Assembly (NCBI GenBank): GCA_963774305.1
Contig: CAVZEM010000011.1
Location: 372,001 to 436,000, forward strand
Length of the DNA stretch: 64,000 nucleotides
Origin: DASUPK01 sp963774305
GTDB lineage: Bacteria; Actinomycetota; Thermoleophilia; Solirubrobacterales; 70-9
Reading direction: 5' to 3'
Both the position numbers and the translations under genes were made by a program. The notes under the pieces were generated by a model. The model did no database searches. It was not told the origin of the DNA and was given only the letters and a program-made list of their open reading frames with translations. Shown here piece after piece: positions 1-7,317 of the stretch; position 1 is the stretch's first letter, and every line of letters begins with the position of its first letter.

Positions 1-753
1 GAGATCGGTCTGGATCCGGTCCAGACGGGCCGGGAGCTGCTCGAGCTCCAGTGCGGGCTGTATCGGATCACGGGGGCAGCCGGTCGCCAGCGGGCGCAGG
101 AGCTGCTCGAGCTGGTCGGGCTGACCGACGCCGCCGATCGGCGGACCAAGACCTACTCGGGAGGGATGAAGCGCCGGCTGGATCTGGCCAGTGCCCTGGT
201 CCATCAGCCGAAGGTGCTCTTCCTCGACGAGCCGACGACGGGCCTGGACCCGGCCTCCCGCCTCACGGTCTGGGACGAGGTGAGGAGCATCAACTCGAAC
301 GGCACGACGATCTTCCTCACCACCCAGTACCTGGAGGAGGCCGATGAGCTCTGCCAGCGCCTGGCGATCATCGACGCCGGCGGGATCGTCGCCGAGGGCA
401 CTCCGGAGAGCCTCAAGGCGGAGATCGGCAAGGACGTCGTCTCGGTGGAGCTGCACGGCGCGGATGCCGAGCGGACGCAGCAGGTGATCGGCGACCTGCC
501 GGGACTCGACCGGGTGATCGCGGAGCGGGATGCGCTGGCGCTCTTCGTCGAGAACGGCGCGGCCTCGATCGCAGAGATCGTGCGCCGGCTCGATGCGGCC
601 GGCGTCGAGGTCGGCGCCATCTCCGTCTCGCGGCCCTCGCTGGATGACGTGTTCCTCGAGGCGACCGGCCGCCGCCTGGAGGGCGCCGGCACCGACCATC
701 CCGATGAGGCCGCCGAGCAGGATGAGGCGGCGGCGCGGGCGGTGATGTCGTGA
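1..753 (+). CDS. ABC transporter ATP-binding protein, DrrA type (5' end outside window)
   Basis: The reading frame is open from base 1, so the N-terminus and Walker A lie outside the window. The visible 250 codons contain the ABC signature SGGMKRRLDLA (visible residues 53-63), Walker B VLFLDEPTTGLDP (72-84) and a switch region TTQYLEEADEL. That region has Gln where most ABC ATPases have the H-loop His, a feature of the daunorubicin-resistance (DrrA) family. A C-terminal accessory domain of about 100 residues follows. The protein should hydrolyse ATP at the inner membrane face to drive the permease encoded next, with which it overlaps by 4 nt (GTGA). Substrate cannot be deduced; lipids, antibiotics or other hydrophobic compounds are all possible. 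Confidence 0.93.
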   Translation, partial: EIGLDPVQTGRELLELQCGLYRITGAAGRQRAQELLELVGLTDAADRRTKTYSGGMKRRLDLASALVHQPKVLFLDEPTTGLDPASRLTVWDEVRSINSNGTTIFLTTQYLEEADELCQRLAIIDAGGIVAEGTPESLKAEIGKDVVSVELHGADAERTQQVIGDLPGLDRVIAERDALALFVENGAASIAEIVRRLDAAGVEVGAISVSRPSLDDVFLEATGRRLEGAGTDHPDEAAEQDEAAARAVMS

Positions 754-1505
754 GCGAAGTCCTGCTGCTCGGGCGACGCGCAGTGCGGGAGGTCATCCGC
801 TACCCGGAGGCGACGATCCCGACGCTGTTCATCCCGCTCTTCTTTCTGGCGGTCAACATCGGCCAGGTCTCCAAGACCTTCCCGAGCACGACCCCGTTCC
901 TACACGGGCAGGGATATGTCGCCTTCCAGATGCCCGTCTCGCTGATGTTCGCCGTGGCGACCGCCACGACCGGGCTCGCGCTCGTCACCGAGATCGACAG
1001 CGGCTATTTCGACAAGCTGCTCGTCGCTCCGATCCGGCGCACCTCGCTGATCGTCGGCAGGCTCGGCGCCGACCTCGTCCGCGGCATCGCGGCGTCCACC
1101 GTCGTGCTGCTGGCGGGTCTCGCCTTCGGCGCGCACGTCGAGTCCGGGGTCCTGGGCGCGGTGGTGTGCCTTCTCCTCGCCTCGCTCTTCGGGGTCGCGT
1201 ACGCCGGCTTCGGGATCCTGGTTGCGCTGACCACGCGCAACGTGCAGGCGACCAACACCAGCTTCCTGCTCTTCTTCCCGCTGCTCTTCCTGACCCCGAA
1301 CTTCGTCCCGTTCGACCGGCTCTCGCCGGTGATGGAGACACTGGCGCGGATCAACCCGGTGAGCTACGTGATCGTCGGGATCCGGTCGCTGATCATCGAC
1401 GGCTGGGTGGTGGACAAGATCCTGGTCTGCCTCGGGGTGATTCTGGTGATGGGCGTCGTCCTGATCGGCCTCTCCCTGCGCGCCATTGCCACCTACGACA
1501 GGTAG
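750..1505 (+). CDS. ABC-2 type transporter permease, DrrB type
   Basis: A 251-residue integral membrane protein with about six hydrophobic segments and no ATPase motifs. It starts with GTG overlapping the TGA stop of the ATPase gene, so the two are translationally coupled. The fold is that of ABC-2 permeases: a first membrane helix near residues 22-40, a conserved region around residues 70-100 (ATTGLALVTEIDSGYFDKLL), and a segment FLTPNFVPFDRLSPVM before the last helices. Together with the upstream ATPase it would form a homodimeric exporter pair. The substrate is unknown. Confidence 0.9.
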   Translation: MSEVLLLGRRAVREVIRYPEATIPTLFIPLFFLAVNIGQVSKTFPSTTPFLHGQGYVAFQMPVSLMFAVATATTGLALVTEIDSGYFDKLLVAPIRRTSLIVGRLGADLVRGIAASTVVLLAGLAFGAHVESGVLGAVVCLLLASLFGVAYAGFGILVALTTRNVQATNTSFLLFFPLLFLTPNFVPFDRLSPVMETLARINPVSYVIVGIRSLIIDGWVVDKILVCLGVILVMGVVLIGLSLRAIATYDR

Positions 1506-1510
1506 GCCGG

Positions 1511-1516
1511 TCTACG
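1511..1516 (+). promoter_or_regulatory. -10 box of a leaderless promoter
   Basis: TACGAT fits the actinobacterial TANNNT -10 consensus and lies 10 nt before the ATG of the methyltransferase. Transcription would start at or beside the start codon. No ribosome binding site is visible. Inferred from position and consensus only. Confidence 0.45.
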
Positions 1517-1526
1517 ATCCGGCGTC

Positions 1527-2435
1527 ATGCCCGCGCCCTCGAGCCCGGATCGCATCAAGGAGGTCAACGAGCGCTACCACGACGTGGCGGCGGCCTCGTA
1601 CGACTCGAAGTGGGGAATCGACTTCGGCGAGACCGGCCGGGAGCAGGTCACCGGCAAGCTGCGCAAGGCGCTGGGGCACTGGCCGGAGGTGCCCTTCGGC
1701 GACGCGCTCGAGATCGGCGCGGGGACCGGGTACTTCTCGCTCAACCTGCTGCAGGCCGGGGCGATCGAGCGCGCCACCACGACGGACATCTCGCCCGGGA
1801 TGCTGGCGACGCTGGAGGACAATGCGGGGCGGCTGGGGTTGAAGGTGAAGACGATGGCGACGGAGGCCGAGACGCTTCCGTTCCCCGATGAGAGCTTCGA
1901 CCTCGTCTTCGGGCACGCCGTCCTGCATCACATCCCCGACCTCGGTCAGGCGTTCTCCGAGTTCGCGAGGGTGCTGCGCCCCGGCGGGACGGTGGCGTTC
2001 TGCGGGGAGCCCTCCCGATACGGCGACCTGCTCGCCGCGATCCCGAAGCGGACCGCGCTGCTCACCGCGCCGCTCTGGCGGCGAATGGTCGGGGCCTCGG
2101 CCCGCGACTACGAGGCTGAGGCGGACCAAAATGGACATGACCTCGAGCCCGAGGTGGACGTGCATGCCTTCTCGCCCGGCGACCTGCGCCGCTTCTGCGA
2201 CGAGGCGGGGTTCGGCCAGGTCAGGGTGAAGGGCGAGGAGCTGCTCGCCTCGATCCACGGTTGGACGGTGAGGACGCTCGAGGCAAGCGCCGAGCCCGAC
2301 GAGGTGCCGTGGGGCTGGCGACGGTTCGCGTTCCACAGCTACCTGGCGCTGCAGCGCGTCGACAACCAGGTGCTGGAGCCACGGCTCCCGCCGCAGCTCT
2401 TCTACAACCTGCTCGTCTCCGCTCGCCGGCCCTAG
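1527..2435 (+). CDS. class I SAM-dependent methyltransferase
   Basis: A 302-residue soluble protein with a Methyltransf_11-type Rossmann domain. Motif I (ALEIGAGTGYFS, about residues 62-73) binds S-adenosylmethionine, followed by acidic motif II (TTTDISPGML) and the FDLVFGHAVLHHI motif typical of this fold. The C-terminal third has no domain I recognise and probably binds the acceptor. The acceptor (small molecule, lipid or quinone) cannot be told. The ATG lies 10 nt after a TACGAT -10 box. It follows the ABC exporter by 21 nt and overlaps the convergent DksA-like gene by 4 nt. Confidence 0.88.
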   Translation: MPAPSSPDRIKEVNERYHDVAAASYDSKWGIDFGETGREQVTGKLRKALGHWPEVPFGDALEIGAGTGYFSLNLLQAGAIERATTTDISPGMLATLEDNAGRLGLKVKTMATEAETLPFPDESFDLVFGHAVLHHIPDLGQAFSEFARVLRPGGTVAFCGEPSRYGDLLAAIPKRTALLTAPLWRRMVGASARDYEAEADQNGHDLEPEVDVHAFSPGDLRRFCDEAGFGQVRVKGEELLASIHGWTVRTLEASAEPDEVPWGWRRFAFHSYLALQRVDNQVLEPRLPPQLFYNLLVSARRP

Positions 2436-2755
2436 TCGCGTCCGCCGGGCTCTTCCCCGACGTTGCGATCCGCCCACGGGATCGCCTCGAGCCGCTCGTC
2501 CGGAATCCGGTCGCCGCTCACGACCGAGACGCCGTAGCTCCCCTCCTCCAGCCTGGCCTCGGCCCTCTCGATCGCTTCGAGCGTCTGCCGGAGATCCTCG
2601 CGCAGGGCGCTGTCCGTGCTCGCCTGCTCGAGCTCATTGGCCTGGTCGCCCGAGTCCTCGGGCTCATCGGCGGCACGACTCACGTGCTCCTTGAGCTCCG
2701 CCTCGATCCGAGCCTTCTCCTCTGCAAGTCGCGCGCGGGCGTGTTCGGCGTCCAT
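2432..2755 (-). CDS. DksA/TraR-like protein lacking zinc-finger cysteines
   Basis: A 107-residue acidic protein with an N-terminal coiled coil (about residues 1-75) and a short C-terminal region GSYGVSVVSGDRIPDERLEAIPWA. This matches the DksA/TraR/YbiI pattern GTYGxCxxCGxxIPxERLEAxPxA, but both cysteines are serine and the second zinc pair at the end is missing. DksA-family proteins enter the RNA polymerase secondary channel through the coiled-coil tip; whether this one does is unknown. It has no cysteine at all, so it cannot hold the zinc. A 7-bp palindrome covers the start codon and -10 region. Confidence 0.75.
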   Translation of the reverse strand: MDAEHARARLAEEKARIEAELKEHVSRAADEPEDSGDQANELEQASTDSALREDLRQTLEAIERAEARLEEGSYGVSVVSGDRIPDERLEAIPWADRNVGEEPGGRD

Positions 2756-2770
2756 AGGGTGATCCTATGG
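2752..2770 (-). promoter_or_regulatory. palindrome over start and -10 of the DksA-like gene
   Basis: CCATAGG-GTGAT-CCTATGG is a perfect 7-bp inverted repeat. On the minus strand it holds the -10 box TAGGAT (2767-2762), six nt before the ATG (2755-2753). The layout suggests a leaderless transcript with an operator across the start, or a hairpin-forming 5' end. Inferred. Confidence 0.5.
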
Positions 2771-3631
2771 GAATACTCGCGAGCTCAGGCGGCGCGCCCG
2801 GGTGGCGCCCAGGAGAGTTCGAAGCGTCGCCGCGATCGCCCGCCGGTCATCCCTGATCCGCAGCCGGGTGAAGCGGACCACCTCGTACCCCTTCAGCCTG
2901 AGCTGCACGTCGCGGGCACGATCGGATTCGAATACCGAGCGCGACCCGTGAGTCGAGTAGGCGTCAACCTCGACGACCAGCTTGTGATCCGGCCAGAGGA
3001 AATCCACCACGTACGGCCCGACGCGCACATTCACCTCGGGCCTGGGAAGGCGGTGGCGACGGCAGATGCCGACGAACTCCGCTTCGGTGTCGCTACGGGT
3101 GTGGTCAGGGTCGAAGCGGCCATCGACCGGGAGCTTCAGATACTCAGCCTCTCGCAGTGCTCTGGCGAACTGCGGCTGGGGAAGGAGGCGGCGGAGGTCG
3201 GCCAGCGTTCGAGATGGGGTCGTGACCGGGATTCCGGCTCGACGCGTTACATCGCTGGGGATCAGAGTGCGAGATCGATGGACCCTGATGTCGCTTCGGT
3301 TCCTTGAGTTGCCCGAGACGGTGACGTGCACGAACCCCCGCTGGGGAAGGAGATGCCAGAGGGCGGCAGCACTGGTGTGGCTGAGGACGGCGCCCGGTCC
3401 GCAGGCGAGCACCGCCGCCATCCATCGCCCCTTTTCGCCGAGTCCCAGATGGCCGACGGCGTAAACCCCACGATGAATGCGGTGCAGACGGCCGGCGTGC
3501 ATCCGGGTGGCGCGGCCCTGGCGGTGAATGCCCAGCCGCTCGAGCTGGGCGAGGGAGATGACACCGTGCTGGTTCGCCGCCAGGCGAGCGATCCCGGCGT
3601 CCGGGGTGGTGTTGGCGAGTTCTGCATGCAC
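2765..3631 (-). CDS. AbiEi-type winged-helix protein fused to a DUF559 nuclease-like domain
   Basis: A 288-residue protein. Residues 1-110 resemble the N-terminal winged-helix region of AbiEi-family antitoxins (AANQHGVISLAQLERLGI, then HRGVYAVGH and LSHTSAAALW). The C-terminal 100 residues form a DUF559/very-short-patch-repair-like domain with the PD-(D/E)XK-type signature YVVDFLWPDHKLVVEVDAYSTH and a conserved FESDRARD motif. This fusion is common and multicopy in actinobacteria; its function is not established. No AbiEii toxin gene lies nearby, so a complete type IV toxin-antitoxin system is not supported. GTG start chosen at the frame edge. Confidence 0.8.
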   Translation of the reverse strand: MHAELANTTPDAGIARLAANQHGVISLAQLERLGIHRQGRATRMHAGRLHRIHRGVYAVGHLGLGEKGRWMAAVLACGPGAVLSHTSAAALWHLLPQRGFVHVTVSGNSRNRSDIRVHRSRTLIPSDVTRRAGIPVTTPSRTLADLRRLLPQPQFARALREAEYLKLPVDGRFDPDHTRSDTEAEFVGICRRHRLPRPEVNVRVGPYVVDFLWPDHKLVVEVDAYSTHGSRSVFESDRARDVQLRLKGYEVVRFTRLRIRDDRRAIAATLRTLLGATRARRLSSRVFP

Positions 3632-3665
3632 GGGTATGCATAAGTCGCCAACCCCCCGAATCTCT

Positions 3666-3731
3666 CCCCTTCATCGCCGGTTTTCGGCCCTTCGCAGGCC
3701 CCCGGGCCGCCCCCTTCATCGCCGGTTTTCG
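3666..3731. repeat. 21-nt direct repeat, two copies
   Basis: The 21-mer beginning CCCCTTCATCGCCGG and ending TTTTCG occurs at 3666-3686 and 3711-3731, a period of 45 nt, in the gap between dipZ and the AbiEi-like gene. Seen directly. It could be a binding site pair or a local duplication. Confidence 0.7.
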
Positions 3732-3750
3732 TCCCGGCGCCCCGCCGTCC

Positions 3751-5481
3751 CTAGCCGAAGGTGAACGCGTAGCCCGAGATCCCGGGGTCGAAGATCAGGG
3801 AGAGGCGGTGCTGGGAGACCGTCGGCAGGTCGACGAGGCGGTAGAGACGCTGCGCCTGGATGGTCGCCCGGCCACCTCGCACGTCGGCCCCGGCGAGCTT
3901 CGCCAGGATCGGCTTTCCGTCGAGCAGGACCTGGACGTGGCGGGCCTCCTCCGGCGAGCCCAGGACGAGGAAGACACGGCGCGCGTTGAACTCCATGTCG
4001 ATCTCGGCTCCCGCGCCCGCGGTCGCGTCCTCGTCCGTGATCCCCCAGTGCCCCGCGTACGCGAACTGGTTGACGGAGAGCGGGCCCGCGGCGGCGCCGA
4101 AGTCCTGATCGCCTGGATGCACGGGCGTCACCCAGCCCTGGGCCCGCCCCGCACCCAGGTAGGTCTCGGGAGTGATGTCCCCGGCTGATGGGGCCTGCGC
4201 CGTCGCCCGGGCGCCTCGCCCGAGGCTGCCGTGTCCCGCCTCCTGAAGCAGGGTGCGGATGGCGCGCTCGGTCTCGGCGTAGTCGCCCTCACCGAAGTGT
4301 GCGTCGCGGACGTTGCCCTGTGCGTCCACCAGGTAGTCCGCCGGCCAGTACTGATTGCCCCACGCGTCCCAGGTCGCGAGGTCGTTGTCCTGGACGACCG
4401 GATAGGTGAGGTGGTTCTGGCGGATCGCCGCCTGCACGTTGCCGGCGTCCTTCTCGAAGGGGAACTCGGGCGAGTGCACGCCGACCACGGTGAATCCCTG
4501 GTTCCCATAACGCTGCTGCCAGGCCTCGAGATAGGGCAGCGTCCGGATGCAGTTGATGCAGGTGTAGGTCCAGAAGTCGACCAGCACGACCTTGCCGCGC
4601 AGGTCGCTCATCGAGAGCGACTCGCCGCCGGGGGTGTTGAACCAGTCCTGGGTGCCGGTGAAGTCAGGTGCCTGCCCGTAGGTCTGCAGGCTGACCGGCT
4701 GGTTCAGCTCGGACGCCGGCACGACCGGCGCCCCGTGCTGGCTGACGGAGGCGAGGTCGCTGGAGATGGCCCTGCTCTTCTCGATGCTCTCCGTCGGGTT
4801 CACCAGGAATCTCGGCAGGGCGCTGGCGATCTCGGTCTGAAAGCGGACATCCCAATTGGCGGTCATCGCTATCGCGACGAGCACCATCACAGCGCCCATC
4901 GCCACCTGCACGCGCCCGCGCACCGGGTTGAGGCGCTGCGTCAGCCTCCTGCCCCCAAGCAGGAGCAGGTAGAGCACGATCGCCGAGCCGACGGCGTACG
5001 AGAGAGCAACCGCCAGCCGCCCGGCGGTGAAGTCCTGGGCCGCCGAGACAACGATCACCCCGGCCAGGATCGGCCCCGCGCACGGCGCGTAGACGAGCCC
5101 GAGGCTGGCGCCGACGATCAGCCCGGAACCGAAGCCATCGCCGCGGAAGCGGGCCGGGCCGGGCGCCAGCCGGCTCGCGAACGCCTCGACCCGGTCGCCG
5201 ATCGGCGGTATCAGCAGCGAGATTCCGAATGCGAAGAGGACCGCGATCGCCAGATCCCGCGCGAAGCCGTTCGGCAGCCCGAGCGCGTTGATCACGTAGA
5301 CGAGCGCGACCGTCGCGAAGGTGAACGACAGTGCCAGCCCGGTCACCACGCCCAGTGGGCGTCGTCGGTCGCCCGTGACCCCGGCGGCGAGGATGGCGGG
5401 AAGGATCGGCAACACGCACGGCGACAGGGCGGTGCCCGCCCCGGCGACGAGCGCGAACAGCATCAGCAATGCCATCGGCAT
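3751..5481 (-). CDS. dipZ: DipZ: CcdA-type membrane domain fused to a periplasmic thioredoxin
   Basis: A 576-residue fusion. The first 210 residues form a CcdA/DsbD-like polytopic domain with the two redox cysteines in ALSPCVLPILPAIL and VYAPCAGPILAGV. After a linker comes an extracytoplasmic TlpA-like thioredoxin domain with the active site WTYTCINCIRT, the CINC variant typical of DipZ. The last 150 residues are a beta-rich domain seen in mycobacterial DipZ. The protein carries electrons from cytoplasmic thioredoxin across the membrane to reduce exported thiols, as in cytochrome c maturation or repair. It stands alone, with no cytochrome c biogenesis genes beside it. Confidence 0.92.
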   Translation of the reverse strand: MPMALLMLFALVAGAGTALSPCVLPILPAILAAGVTGDRRRPLGVVTGLALSFTFATVALVYVINALGLPNGFARDLAIAVLFAFGISLLIPPIGDRVEAFASRLAPGPARFRGDGFGSGLIVGASLGLVYAPCAGPILAGVIVVSAAQDFTAGRLAVALSYAVGSAIVLYLLLLGGRRLTQRLNPVRGRVQVAMGAVMVLVAIAMTANWDVRFQTEIASALPRFLVNPTESIEKSRAISSDLASVSQHGAPVVPASELNQPVSLQTYGQAPDFTGTQDWFNTPGGESLSMSDLRGKVVLVDFWTYTCINCIRTLPYLEAWQQRYGNQGFTVVGVHSPEFPFEKDAGNVQAAIRQNHLTYPVVQDNDLATWDAWGNQYWPADYLVDAQGNVRDAHFGEGDYAETERAIRTLLQEAGHGSLGRGARATAQAPSAGDITPETYLGAGRAQGWVTPVHPGDQDFGAAAGPLSVNQFAYAGHWGITDEDATAGAGAEIDMEFNARRVFLVLGSPEEARHVQVLLDGKPILAKLAGADVRGGRATIQAQRLYRLVDLPTVSQHRLSLIFDPGISGYAFTFG

Positions 5482-5529
5482 CCAGACTGGGACATCCGCC
5501 CAGCGTTACGCCGGGTGATTACGCCTGGA

Positions 5530-6660
5530 TTAACTCGATGATCGCTCCACGCGGCGGACGCGGTGCACCGGCACCTCGCCCTCGATCCCCTTGAAGCGCC
5601 GCCTGCCCGCGAACGAGAAATCGAAGGGCCATCCGTTCGATTGCGAGATCGAGTCCTTGACGGACTGATCGACGACGACGCTGTCCGGCCGAGCGAAGCT
5701 CGTGATCCTGGCGGCGAGGTTCACAGGCCGGCCGAACCAGTCCCCACCGCGCCCGAGCGCCTGTCCGCGGGCGACGCCCGCCTTCAGCGGGGGGATCTCA
5801 TCGGACCCGGCCGCGTCCACCAGCGCCACGACCACCTCAAGAAGCGGTTCGGATTCCCGCGAGGAGAACATCGCGGCGTCACCGATCATCTTCACCAGGC
5901 GGACGGGGGGCCGCGCCGCATCGGAGGCCAGCTCAAAGAGACGGCCCGTGAGGGACCCGATCTGCTCGATCTCGAGGGATTCGCCAAGGCTGGTGAAGCC
6001 GACGAGATCCGCGAAGGCGATCGTGACCTCGTCTGTTCCCGACAGCCGTCCCTCCGCGAGCTCGGCGTCGGAGACCACCGCCTGCCTGATCGCCTCGCTG
6101 AGGTGGATCCGGTAGGCGTGCAGAAGGGTGTCGCCGAGGAGCGGCGACATCGTCTTGGCCGCAGCCGCATACCGAAGGGCCAGCTCCCGCTCGTCGACCC
6201 CGGGCTCCGTGAAGACCTCGCCGACCATGTCGCGATTGGCATCCGCGAGGCTGGCCATCGAGATGCCGATGATCCTCGAGGTCTCCAGCACGCCCTCAGC
6301 CGGTAGGCCGGCGTCCAGAAACTTCTTTGCCCGCCTGGCGGCCTCCAGGTCGGCATCCGTGTACACGGGCTGATCGTCCTGCGGAAGCGGGGCCCCGAGC
6401 GCCCGCAGGAGGCGAAGGAGGAACTCGTGCTCGATTCCGGCCTCCTCGGCGATCTGGCGAGCCGTGTAATGCTCGGTGCCCGAGTCGAACACTCGCTCGA
6501 CCGGCAGCAGCACGAGCCGGTTCTCCTCGACCGCCTGCCTCAGCTCCTCGAGCGACACGCCGGAATCCGCCAGTTCCTGCAGCAGCGCCAGGCGAGCCTC
6601 GCGCGCGTCCCCCTCGAGGCCCTCGAGCAGCCCCTCCGCCTCGAAGTCGATGCCGGGCAC
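5530..6660 (-). CDS. class III adenylate cyclase with N-terminal regulatory domain
   Basis: A 376-residue cytoplasmic protein. Residues 1-190 match the adenylate cyclase regulatory region of the mycobacterial Rv1264 type, which inhibits or activates the catalytic part according to pH. The catalytic domain begins near residue 205 with IAFADLVGFTSLGE (first metal aspartate), then LVKMIGDAAMF (adenine-selecting Lys and second metal Asp) and GDWFGRPVNLAAR (Asp, Asn and Arg of the active site). All key residues are present, so it should make cAMP as a homodimer. GTG start. The -10 box overlaps that of the divergent Lon-domain gene. Confidence 0.9.
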   Translation of the reverse strand: MPGIDFEAEGLLEGLEGDAREARLALLQELADSGVSLEELRQAVEENRLVLLPVERVFDSGTEHYTARQIAEEAGIEHEFLLRLLRALGAPLPQDDQPVYTDADLEAARRAKKFLDAGLPAEGVLETSRIIGISMASLADANRDMVGEVFTEPGVDERELALRYAAAAKTMSPLLGDTLLHAYRIHLSEAIRQAVVSDAELAEGRLSGTDEVTIAFADLVGFTSLGESLEIEQIGSLTGRLFELASDAARPPVRLVKMIGDAAMFSSRESEPLLEVVVALVDAAGSDEIPPLKAGVARGQALGRGGDWFGRPVNLAARITSFARPDSVVVDQSVKDSISQSNGWPFDFSFAGRRRFKGIEGEVPVHRVRRVERSSS

Positions 6661-6666
6661 CGCACC

Positions 6667-6676
6667 ATCCTAGAAT
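6667..6676. promoter_or_regulatory. overlapping divergent -10 boxes
   Basis: ATCCTAGAAT holds TAGGAT on the minus strand (6672-6667, six nt before the cyclase GTG) and TAGAAT on the plus strand (6671-6676, eight nt before the Lon-domain ATG). The boxes share two base pairs, so RNA polymerase can hardly occupy both at once. Only 24 bp separate the two start codons and neither has a Shine-Dalgarno sequence. Confidence 0.55.
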
Positions 6677-6684
6677 CGGCGGCG

Positions 6685-7317
6685 ATGGCGGGTCTCGAGC
6701 TTCCTATCTTCGAGCTGCCGCTGGTGCTGCTTCCCGGCGAGCAGGTTCCGCTCCATATCTTCGAGGAGCGGTACAAGCGGATGGTCGGGAGCTCGCTGGA
6801 GCAGGGAGAGCCTTTCGGAGTGGTCCTGCGTGACGACGATGGCGCCCGCTCGATCGGCTGCACCGCCCGGATCGACGACGTCACCGAGCGCTTCGACGAC
6901 GGCCGGATGAACATCGTGGTCCGGGGCGAGGCGCCCTTCAAGGTGCTGGACCGCTTCGAGTCGCCCGAGTACCCGACGGGAGAGGTAGAGCTGATCCCGG
7001 ACGAGGACGTGCCGCCGATCGACGAGGACGCAGCGAGCTCGGCGCGCGAGGCGTTCGCCGACCTCGCCGAACGGGCCACCGGCCAACGGCCTGAGCCCGA
7101 GGAGCTCGAGAGCGCCGGCGCCTACGCGATCGCGGCTCGCATCGAGCTGCCACCCGAGACCAAGCAGCAGCTGCTCGAGATGCGGGACGAGGACGACCGC
7201 ATGGCGCTCCTGGCCAACGCCCTCGGGGCGGTCGGCAAGGCCCTGGAGCGCGCCGAGGAGGCCGCTGAGCGCGCCAGCGGCAACGGCAAGGTCCATCTGC
7301 CGGGACTTCCGGAGTAG
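6685..7317 (+). CDS. LON peptidase substrate-binding domain protein
   Basis: A 210-residue soluble protein made of the Lon N-terminal (LAN) domain without ATPase or protease domains. Conserved features are IFELPLVLLPGEQVPLHIFEERY at the start and GCTARIDDV near residue 53, with a helical C-terminal half rich in Glu and Ala. Stand-alone LON-domain proteins of this kind are common in bacteria; a role in recognising unfolded substrates is presumed but unproven. I chose the ATG at 6685 because homology begins there and a TAGAAT box ends nine nt upstream; the frame is open further upstream but that part is antisense to the cyclase. Confidence 0.88.
   Translation: MAGLELPIFELPLVLLPGEQVPLHIFEERYKRMVGSSLEQGEPFGVVLRDDDGARSIGCTARIDDVTERFDDGRMNIVVRGEAPFKVLDRFESPEYPTGEVELIPDEDVPPIDEDAASSAREAFADLAERATGQRPEPEELESAGAYAIAARIELPPETKQQLLEMRDEDDRMALLANALGAVGKALERAEEAAERASGNGKVHLPGLPE

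Noticed and set aside
1..1505. Specific antibiotic-resistance role for the DrrAB-like exporter
   Set aside because: The DrrA-type Gln in the switch region and the DrrB-like permease define the family only; there is no biosynthetic cluster beside it to suggest a substrate.
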